This document shows, in pieces, positions 1 through 4,907 of a DNA stretch of 6,255 bases; the first letter of the stretch is position 1; every line of letters starts with the position of its first letter. A program made the position numbers and the translations under genes. A model generated the notes under the pieces. That model was not told the origin of the DNA. It ran no database searches and saw nothing but the letters and a program-made list of their open reading frames with translations. The DNA comes from Clostridiales bacterium (GTDB lineage Bacteria > Bacillota > Clostridia > Oscillospirales > QAMX01): contig DUUG01000065.1 of NCBI GenBank assembly GCA_012841675.1, forward strand, positions 1-6,255, written 5' to 3'.

Positions 1-210
1 AGTAATGGCGGCGGTTGTCTGCATGGTGCGCGTAAGCGGTGAGGTTATAATGGCGTCAAATTTGGTGCCGGCGAAGCGTTTTCCCAAAAGGTCCGCCTGC
101 TTCAATCCCGTATCTGACAGACAAGGGTTGATCTCCACATGATCGCTTGGACGTTTTTCTTCCGGAAGATTCCCAGTAGACTCTGCATGGCGTACTAAAT
201 ATACTTTCAT
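1..210 (-). CDS. Histidine phosphatase family protein (phosphoglycerate-mutase-like), N-terminal part; runs off the left edge
   Basis: Seventy intact codons are visible from the ATG at 210-208; the C-terminal part lies outside the window. The start reads MKVYLVRHAESTG, the RHG-type signature of the histidine phosphatase superfamily, with the phospho-accepting His at residue 8 and Arg at residue 7. A second family hallmark, SPLTRTMQTT at about residues 57-66, follows the first strand-helix unit and carries the phosphate-binding Arg (R61). The second catalytic His is beyond the edge. Family members are cytosolic enzymes that remove or move phosphate on small metabolites; the substrate cannot be told from this fragment. 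The start is supported by AAGGAG at 219-224, 8 nt upstream; a second GGAG abuts the ATG. The gene lies just downstream of a decayed paralog on the same strand (286-945) and shares its leader. Confidence 0.88.
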   Translation of the reverse strand, partial: MKVYLVRHAESTGNLPEEKRPSDHVEINPCLSDTGLKQADLLGKRFAGTKFDAIITSPLTRTMQTTAAIT

Positions 211-250
211 CTCCTAAGCTCCTTTATATGTTTAATGAGTTGCCGAACAT

Positions 251-256
251 AGTATA
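251..256 (-). promoter_or_regulatory. Possible -10 element for the histidine phosphatase gene starting at 210
   Basis: On the minus strand this reads TATACT (5 of 6 to TATAAT), about 40 bp upstream of the ATG at 210, in the 75-bp AT-rich gap after the pseudogene. No good -35 hexamer sits 16-18 bp further upstream, so this is a weak call. The gene could instead be read through from the promoter at 1013-1041. Confidence 0.3.
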
Positions 257-658
257 CATTTGCTTTTGCATGCCGGGAAATGAGATTAATACTCGCGGTG
301 CGTCATGAACTCTGTCTGATAGAGGTGGGAAAGGTCGTTTAAGTATTGGATCCAGCGTTTCGTTTTTCCGTCTTCTTCTTCAATGGACAATAAAGACAGA
401 GAGGAATTGTTCTGGCCGTAATGGAAGATGGGGTCGGCGGGTAAGTTCAAAAAGGCGCTTATTAAATAGCGGAGGTAGGAAAAATGGCTGACCAGAAGAA
501 TCGTTGCGTCCTTCGGAAAGTTCTGTTCAATATAAGTGACCACTCTGTGCGCGCGAATGGCATACATCCGGCCGTCTTCCGGACCGGTGGGAATGCCGCG
601 GCCCCGTCATACAGCGAAGCCACGTTGGGATAGATTTTTTTGCTTCTTCCAGAGAAAT

Positions 659-684
659 CCCCGGAAAATCCCCGGAAAATCCCC
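659..684. repeat. 11-bp tandem duplication (ccccggaaaat x2 plus a partial third unit) inside the phosphatase pseudogene
   Basis: The unit at 659-669 is repeated exactly at 670-680 and is followed by four more bases of a third unit. Removing one copy rejoins DFPG to ISLEEAKK on the minus strand, so the duplication is one of the gene-breaking lesions. Replication slippage is the likely origin. Confidence 0.85.
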
Positions 685-929
685 CGCACCCAGCTCCACC
701 AGATCGATCCAGAGATGCACCAGAGGAGTATCCATATATCTGACGATGCCTGCCCGTAGTTTGCAGGGTTCTTGTCATGGGAAAGGATACGATATAGTCA
801 AACTTTCTGCCGGCCATGCGTTTGCCCAAAAGATCTGCCTGCTTTTGTCCCAGTTCGGTTAGGTGAGGATCGATGCCTCCCGTCCGCAGCTCCTTTGGGA
901 GATTGCCGGTGGATTCCGCATGGCGGACA

Positions 930-939
930 ATATATATAT
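930..939. repeat. (AT)5 dinucleotide tract immediately after the pseudogene start codon
   Basis: Five AT units lie at codons 3-6 of the phosphatase pseudogene. With four units the minus-strand reading becomes MKIYIVRHAEST, matching the intact paralog (MKVYLVRHAEST). The tract therefore holds one dinucleotide too many and marks the first frameshift. Confidence 0.8.
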
Positions 940-1012
940 TTTCATCACATCGACTCCTTTATATTGTTACGCCCCGGAAGAAACACAGTTTTCAAAGGGA
1001 ACGCTTAAAACT

Positions 1013-1041
1013 ATCATACTCCTTTTTTGCAAAAAATGCAA
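1013..1041 (-). promoter_or_regulatory. Probable sigma-A-type promoter for the phosphatase pseudogene
   Basis: On the minus strand the -35 is TTGCAT (1036-1041), the spacer is exactly 17 nt, and the -10 is TATGAT (1013-1018), 5 of 6 to consensus. It lies about 70 bp upstream of the pseudogene start codon at 945. The -35 matches only in its TTG half. A 14-bp perfect palindrome occupies most of the spacer. Confidence 0.55.
1023..1036. repeat. 14-bp perfect palindrome ttttttgcaaaaaa within a promoter spacer
   Basis: The sequence equals its own reverse complement: six T, GC, six A. It falls between the -35 and -10 of the leftward promoter and overlaps the -35 by one base. It could be a repressor site or simply intrinsically curved A-tract DNA; no bound regulator is identifiable. 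Confidence 0.5.
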
Positions 1042-1262
1042 GAAACCACATAGGGAACATTTGCCTTAGGAAATTAATTTTTAGTTATTAGCAACAAAAT
1101 CATAGATAACCGAACGGCAAATAAAAAGGCGGATAAGGTTTAAAATATCAGAAAATAGATACAAAACGAAAAGGAGGATTTTGAAAACCTGCTTCCAGGA
1201 CCGAAATACACTTTTTTCTTCGTCAATATAGCTAAAGTTCTTTTTTCGTTAGGTTAGGAATG

Positions 1263-1291
1263 TTGCAGAACGAACCTGTATACTGTATAAT
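1263..1291 (+). promoter_or_regulatory. Probable promoter of the flavin reductase-lplA-araM operon
   Basis: A consensus -10, TATAAT (1286-1291), stands 17 bp downstream of TTGCAG (1263-1268), which matches the TTG half of the -35. Transcription would start near 1298, leaving a leader of roughly 25 nt before the ATG at 1325. A tandem heptamer ctgtata (1276-1282 and 1283-1289) overlaps the -10 and gives a second -10-like TATACT at 1279-1284. The repeat arms aggtt (1251-1255) and aacct (1273-1277) bracket the -35. No terminator or second clear promoter is seen downstream, so this one probably drives the whole plus-strand cluster. Confidence 0.6.
1276..1289 (+). repeat. Tandem 7-bp direct repeat CTGTATA x2 over the -10 region
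   Basis: Two exact adjacent copies of CTGTATA overlap the -10 element of the rightward promoter. They produce two -10-like hexamers 7 bp apart. This could be chance in AT-rich DNA or a regulatory feature. Confidence 0.5.
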
Positions 1292-1324
1292 TTTAATGAA
1301 AGATACTATATAAGGAGAATCGAC

Positions 1325-1816
1325 ATGAGAGAAGCAGCGCTGTCTGAGTTGAATGAGAACGTTTTTTCGTTGATTTCTAAAGACTGGCTCTTAATTACTG
1401 CGGGCGCTCCGGAACGGTATAACGCCATGACGGCTAGCTGGGGCGGGCTTGGCCATGTCTGGAGCAGGGATGTTGCCTTTGTATTCGTGCGTCCCACACG
1501 CTACACATATCAATTTATGGAACAGTACGACCGTTTCACTCTCTCTTTCTTCACTAAAGAGTATAAAAAGGCCCTTTCCTTCTGCGGCTCTAAAAGCGGA
1601 CGGGATGTGGACAAATTTGCGGCAACAGGCTTGACCGCTTCCAAAAGCGCACCCGTATATCCGGAAGAGGCAAGGCTTGTGCTTTTCTGCCGCAAGCTGT
1701 TCTATTCGGATGTGGTACCGGCCGGCATGATCGACAAAAGCATTGAGGATTTCTATAAAAATGACTACCACCGGATGTATATCGGTGAGATCGAACGCTG
1801 TCTGATAAAGGAGTAG
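1325..1816 (+). CDS. Flavin reductase family protein (FMN-binding split barrel)
   Basis: The protein has 163 residues, a usual length for small single-domain flavin-reductase-like (flavoredoxin-type) proteins. Near the N-terminus, NAMTASWGGLGHVW followed by FVFVRPTRYT (about residues 34-60) matches the family pattern in which a T-A-S-W segment and a strand ending in RP..Y form the flavin site. A later GRDVDKF segment (about residues 92-98) is also typical. Such proteins bind FMN, are soluble and cytosolic, and act as NAD(P)H:flavin reductases or as electron carriers. No signal peptide or membrane segment is visible, and there is no rubredoxin or other fused redox domain. The start is set by AAGGAG at 1312-1317, 7 nt upstream, and by the promoter just before it. 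It is the first gene of the cluster, and its last codons contain the RBS for lplA, 4 bp downstream, so the two are probably translated together. The physiological electron acceptor is unknown. Confidence 0.85.
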   Translation: MREAALSELNENVFSLISKDWLLITAGAPERYNAMTASWGGLGHVWSRDVAFVFVRPTRYTYQFMEQYDRFTLSFFTKEYKKALSFCGSKSGRDVDKFAATGLTASKSAPVYPEEARLVLFCRKLFYSDVVPAGMIDKSIEDFYKNDYHRMYIGEIERCLIKE

Positions 1817-1820
1817 GTGA

Positions 1821-2783
1821 ATGGCTTTTATTTGCGTCGAAACGGCGGCCAATCCTTTTGAAAATTTGGCAGCGGAAGAGCTTTTGCTGCAAAAAGCGGC
1901 CGAAACGGGCCGGCCAATCCTCTACTTGTGGCAGAACGACCATACGGTTGTGATTGGGCGAAACCAGAACCCTTGGCGGGAATGCCGCGTGGCCCTTCTG
2001 GAGGAAGAAGGGGGCAAGTTGGCTCGCCGGAAAACCGGCGGGGGTGCCGTCTACCACGATATGGGAAATTTGAACTTTTCCTTTGCCGTGCCAACCGGCC
2101 TTTATAACGAAAAAGAGCAGTATGCCATTTTGCAAAAAGCATTGGCAGAGTTTGGCGTTGTGGCAGAGCAGACAGGGCGCAACGATTTGACGGTGGACGG
2201 CGCTAAATTTTCCGGAAACGCCTTTATGCACCGGCAGGATGCCTCTTTACACCACGGCACGCTGTTAATTGCCAGCGACCCGGCCAAAATAGCAAGGTAT
2301 TTGACACCGCCGACGGGTAAGCTCAAAGCAAAGGGTGTGACTTCGGTTGCCTCTCGGGTGGTGCTTTTGCAGCGTATTTGCAAGGACATTACGGCAGAAT
2401 CCATGATGCGCGCCCTTTCGGATGTATTTTCCCGGCGTTTTGGGCCGGCGGAAAGGTTGGCTCCTTTGGCAGAAGAACGCAAGGCTCTTGCGGAGGAGTA
2501 CGCTTCGTGGGACTTTCGGTTTGGCAAAACCCCGCCCTTTGACGAGGAAATGACCGTTACCACCTCCAAAGGCACTATGCATTTAATTGTTTCTCTGCGT
2601 TCGGGCCGTGTGTCCGATTGTCATGCCTTTGCCGACTGGCTGGATACGGAAATGCCGGCTGATGTGGCCAATGCGCTTTTGGGTGCTATGTACCGACCGG
2701 AGGATATGAAAAAAGCCATCGGTGCGATGGATAGGGAGCTGGCCGAGGCAGTTTGTATGGCGATGCAGCAAAAAGGAGAATGA
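1821..2783 (+). CDS. lplA: Lipoate-protein ligase A
   Basis: This 320-residue protein is close to the E. coli LplA length (338). It activates free lipoate with ATP to lipoyl-AMP and transfers it to a lysine of lipoyl domains (E2 subunits or GcvH) in the cytosol. Family motifs appear in order: VVIGRNQNPW (about 43-52), the lipoyl-AMP-binding RRKTGGGAVYHDMGNLNFSF (69-88), GAKFSGNAF with the catalytic-site Lys at 129, HHGTLLI (144-150), and KAKGVTSVASRV (169-180). The C-terminal accessory domain is present: WDFRFGKTPPF (230-240) and about 80 further residues, as in full two-domain ligases. It should therefore catalyse both activation and transfer. RBS AAAGGAG (1807-1813) lies inside the end of the upstream gene, 7 nt before the ATG. 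araM follows after 3 bp. No lipoyl-domain protein is encoded here, so the target lies elsewhere. It implies lipoate salvage. Confidence 0.96.
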   Translation: MAFICVETAANPFENLAAEELLLQKAAETGRPILYLWQNDHTVVIGRNQNPWRECRVALLEEEGGKLARRKTGGGAVYHDMGNLNFSFAVPTGLYNEKEQYAILQKALAEFGVVAEQTGRNDLTVDGAKFSGNAFMHRQDASLHHGTLLIASDPAKIARYLTPPTGKLKAKGVTSVASRVVLLQRICKDITAESMMRALSDVFSRRFGPAERLAPLAEERKALAEEYASWDFRFGKTPPFDEEMTVTTSKGTMHLIVSLRSGRVSDCHAFADWLDTEMPADVANALLGAMYRPEDMKKAIGAMDRELAEAVCMAMQQKGE

Positions 2784-2786
2784 AGA

Positions 2787-4082
2787 ATGGACATGGCAAA
2801 TCTGACTCGGCAGCTGGCCGGTTGCGCCTGCGGAAAAGAGCATACGGCTTCTTTCCGAACGGTGGCGGTGGCAAGCGGCGTTACAGGGCAAACCGGGTCG
2901 CTTCTTTCGGAGGCGCTGTTTCCCAAACGCCTGTTGGTGGTGTATGACAAAAACACCCTTGCTGCTTCGCCGGGGCTTATAGACAGTCTTTCGGAAGCCG
3001 GCTTTTCTATACTACATACAGATTTTGAGGATTTGCAGATTGCAGATGAGTTTGGTGCCAACCGTGTGCTGGAAGATGTCAAACGGCACGGTGCGGAAGG
3101 GATTCTTTCCGTAGGCACAGGCTCCCTAAACGACATTTGCCGGTATGCGGCGGCAAAGTCCAACCTGCCCTTTGCCATTTTGGCCACGGCGCCGTCGATG
3201 GACGGGTTTGCCTCCTCCATGGCGCCCATTACAATCAACGGCTTTAAGCGGACGTTTCCTGCCAAAACGCCGGAGGTAATCCTGGCGGATACGGCTGTTT
3301 TGGCCAAAAGCCCTTGTGAGCTAAAGGCGGCAGGGCTTGGCGACCTGCTTGGCAAATACACTGCACATGCCGATTGGGTAATCGCTTCGCTCTTAACGGG
3401 AGAATACTACTGCGAAACGGTTGCCGGGCTGACAAGGGATGCGGTGGACAGAGCCGTCGCCCTTGCCAGCCGGGGTGACACGGAAAGCGAAGATTATGCC
3501 GCCGGTTTGATGGAGGCGCTTATTTTAAGCGGCCTTGCCATGCAGCTTTGCGGATGCACCCGCCCGGCCTCCGGCGCGGAGCATCATTTGGCCCACTTCT
3601 GGGAAATGAAATTCCAGCTGGCAGGGCGAAAGCAGCTGTTTCACGGTAAAAAGGTCGGCATTGCCACCGGCATGCTGGCGGATGTGTATAACGATCTGGC
3701 AGATGTGCCGGATGTGACGGAAGTCCAGAGAGAACTGGACGAAAACGAGCTTTCTGCCGTATTCGGCTCTCTTTGGCCGGAGGCTAGAAAAGAAAGCTTT
3801 CCCAATCCTTTGGAGGAAATTCCTTTTGGGCGTGTGGAAGAAAAGTGGCCGGAAATAAAGGCTGCCCTTGCGAAGGTTCCTTCTGGAAAAACCGTGCGCA
3901 AGCTCCTAACCGAAGCCGGAGGAGAAGCCACCTGCGCACAAGCGGGCATTGGGGTGGATTTGGCCCGTCAGGGAATTCGCTATGGCCGGTATGCCCGTTT
4001 CCGCATTACCATGATGCGTGTTTTAGACCGGCTTACATTTATACCGGATTACGAAAAATATGTAGCAGAACAGGGGAAATAG
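2787..4082 (+). CDS. araM: sn-Glycerol-1-phosphate dehydrogenase (AraM/EgsA type)
   Basis: The 431-residue protein belongs to the iron-containing-alcohol-dehydrogenase/dehydroquinate-synthase-like superfamily. It should reduce dihydroxyacetone phosphate with NAD(P)H to sn-glycerol 1-phosphate in the cytosol. The nucleotide-binding SVGTGSLNDICRYAA lies at about 108-122. The hallmark TAPSMDGFAS (134-143) carries the metal-ligand Asp139. Further motifs are NGFKRTFPAKTPEVILAD (151-168), AAGLGDLLGKYTAHADW (181-197), SGAEHHLAHFWEM (262-274) with metal-site His266/267, and FHGKKVGIATG (285-295) with His286. An N-terminal CACGKEH (13-19) resembles the CxCGxxH start recalled from other bacterial homologs. 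It is somewhat longer than B. subtilis AraM (about 394 residues), mainly in the C-terminal third. The RBS AAAAGGAG (2771-2778) sits in the lplA end, 8 nt before the ATG. The HAD phosphatase begins 1 bp after the stop. Glycerol dehydrogenase is the nearest alternative, but the PSMDGFAS and FKRT blocks favour G1PDH. Confidence 0.93.
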   Translation: MDMANLTRQLAGCACGKEHTASFRTVAVASGVTGQTGSLLSEALFPKRLLVVYDKNTLAASPGLIDSLSEAGFSILHTDFEDLQIADEFGANRVLEDVKRHGAEGILSVGTGSLNDICRYAAAKSNLPFAILATAPSMDGFASSMAPITINGFKRTFPAKTPEVILADTAVLAKSPCELKAAGLGDLLGKYTAHADWVIASLLTGEYYCETVAGLTRDAVDRAVALASRGDTESEDYAAGLMEALILSGLAMQLCGCTRPASGAEHHLAHFWEMKFQLAGRKQLFHGKKVGIATGMLADVYNDLADVPDVTEVQRELDENELSAVFGSLWPEARKESFPNPLEEIPFGRVEEKWPEIKAALAKVPSGKTVRKLLTEAGGEATCAQAGIGVDLARQGIRYGRYARFRITMMRVLDRLTFIPDYEKYVAEQGK

Positions 4083-4083
4083 C

Positions 4084-4884
4084 ATGGTGGCCTTGGGGAA
4101 GATCAAGAATTTTCTCATTGATATGGACGGAACCATATATCTTGGGCAGAAGCTTCTGCCGGGGGCAAAAGATTTCTGGTCTTATGTAAACAGCGACGGG
4201 AGAAAAGGCGTGTTTTTGACCAATAACTCCGCCCGCGCGCCGAAAGATTACGTGCAAAAGCTGGCGGGGATGCATATACCCGCCGCGGAAGAGCAAATTG
4301 TCACGTCCGGTGACGCGGCGATTTGGCATTTAAAGAAACACTTTCCCGGCCAGGGGGTCTACCTGCTGGGAACACCGCTTTTGCATGCCTACTTAGAACA
4401 GGCGGGGATCCCGATTGTAAACGGAACCGAGCAAAAGCCCGGCGCTGTGCTTCTCGGCTTTGATATGACCCTTACCTACGAAAAGATCCGAACGGCCTAT
4501 GGGTGGATTATGCAGGGTGTGCCGTTTCTTGCGACCCATCCGGATATTTTGTGCCCGGCGGAAAACGGCTCGATTCCCGATGCCGGTGCTATGATTTGCA
4601 TGTTTGAAGCGGCAACGGGGGTTTCGCCGGTTATTTTGGGCAAACCTTGCGAGCCGATGGCGAAGGCCATTTTAGAAAAATTCGGTTTCCGCCCGGAGGA
4701 AACGGCTATGATTGGCGACCGACTGTATACGGATATCGCTTTTGCCAATCGAAACAACATGACGGGCATTCTCGTTCTTTCCGGGGAAACAACGGAAGAG
4801 GAATACAAAGCACAAAACAAGGTTAAAGCGGACTATGTTTTTCCATCTGTTCGTGAGCTAACACAGGCGGCACTTTCGGATTAA
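4084..4884 (+). CDS. HAD-IIA family phosphatase (NagD/AraL type)
   Basis: This 266-residue cytosolic protein has the usual length for the family. All four HAD motifs are intact: DMDGT at 13-17 (nucleophile Asp13, acid/base Asp15), FLTNNS at 44-49, LGKP with Lys187, and MIGDRLYTDI at 209-218 (Mg-binding Asp212 and Asp217). The C2a cap domain occupies about residues 75-180, with LGFDMTLTYEKI (124-135) and THPDILCP (151-158) typical of the NagD/AraL/pyridoxal-phosphatase group. Such enzymes hydrolyse phosphate monoesters, often with broad substrate range. The start lies 1 bp after the araM stop. Its RBS is weak (AGGGG at about 4072-4076), which suggests translational coupling to araM. The pairing resembles araL-araM of the B. 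subtilis arabinose operon. It may act on sn-glycerol 1-phosphate or on sugar phosphates; the substrate is inferred, not shown. Confidence 0.94.
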   Translation: MVALGKIKNFLIDMDGTIYLGQKLLPGAKDFWSYVNSDGRKGVFLTNNSARAPKDYVQKLAGMHIPAAEEQIVTSGDAAIWHLKKHFPGQGVYLLGTPLLHAYLEQAGIPIVNGTEQKPGAVLLGFDMTLTYEKIRTAYGWIMQGVPFLATHPDILCPAENGSIPDAGAMICMFEAATGVSPVILGKPCEPMAKAILEKFGFRPEETAMIGDRLYTDIAFANRNNMTGILVLSGETTEEEYKAQNKVKADYVFPSVRELTQAALSD

Positions 4885-4893
4885 GGTGTTTTG

Positions 4894-4900
4894 AAGGAGG
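4894..4900 (+). promoter_or_regulatory. Strong Shine-Dalgarno AAGGAGG deciding the start of the last gene
   Basis: A seven-base AAGGAGG lies 7 nt before the ATG at 4908. It fixes that start for the gene that leaves the window. It is much stronger than the RBS of the preceding HAD gene, so the propeller protein should be translated independently. Confidence 0.85.
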
Positions 4901-4907
4901 GCTTTCC

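Larger units (their letters stand above)
286..945 (-). pseudogene. Decayed histidine phosphatase paralog with multiple frameshifts
   Basis: The pieces of a histidine phosphatase lie in different minus-strand frames. After ATG at 945-943 the reading frame should give MKIYIVRHAESTGNLP, but a 2-nt surplus in an AT-repeat (930-939) shifts it. The next segment (RHAESTG, LLGKRMAG, FPMTRTLQTT) lies one frame away up to about 756. One extra G at 753-755 then restores the start frame for IVRYMDTPLVHL and DLVELGAGDFPGI. An 11-bp tandem duplication at 659-680 shifts it again; a seven-A run (635-641) and a missing base near 601-605 are two more lesions. The last segment, including LLVSHFSYLR with the second catalytic His, is open from about 606 to the TAA at 286-288. 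Read straight from the ATG, the frame ends at a TGA at 607-609 or earlier. The summed shifts are a multiple of three, so start and end share a frame. RBS AAGGAG (954-959) and a promoter remain. It is clearly homologous to the intact neighbour at 1-210. Confidence 0.88.
946..1324. other. Divergent intergenic region, no convincing protein gene
   Basis: This 379-bp AT-rich stretch separates the minus-strand phosphatase pseudogene from the plus-strand operon. It holds the pseudogene RBS (954-959), a leftward promoter (1013-1041), a rightward promoter (1263-1291) and the operon RBS (1312-1317). Between about 1045 and 1250 no gene is evident. There is a loose nested inverted repeat (atttgcc at 1059-1065 with ggcaaat at 1116-1122; gttat at 1084-1088 with ataac at 1106-1110), and a strong unassigned Shine-Dalgarno-like AAGGAGG at 1171-1177 before a 16-codon TTG reading frame (1181-1231). 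No clear riboswitch or terminator hairpin was recognised. Confidence 0.6.

Noticed and set aside
536..862. 108-codon plus-strand open frame across the phosphatase pseudogene
   Set aside because: It is antisense to recognisable phosphatase segments, has no good RBS and no family motif.
1059..1122. Nested inverted repeats as a riboswitch or attenuator
   Set aside because: The arms are 7 and 5 bp with long loops, they lie upstream of the predicted transcription start of the operon, and no known riboswitch core was recognised.
1187..1198. Small hairpin cctg-cttc-cagg as a possible terminator
   Set aside because: The stem is only four base pairs and no T-run follows directly on either strand.
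1590..2231. 213-codon minus-strand open frame opposite the flavin reductase and lplA genes
   Set aside because: It is the antisense shadow of two strongly recognised genes; its composition is low in normal motifs and no RBS precedes it.
2621..3361. 246-codon minus-strand open frame opposite the end of lplA and the first half of araM
   Set aside because: It is an antisense shadow rich in Ser, Ala and Pro, without any recognisable domain.
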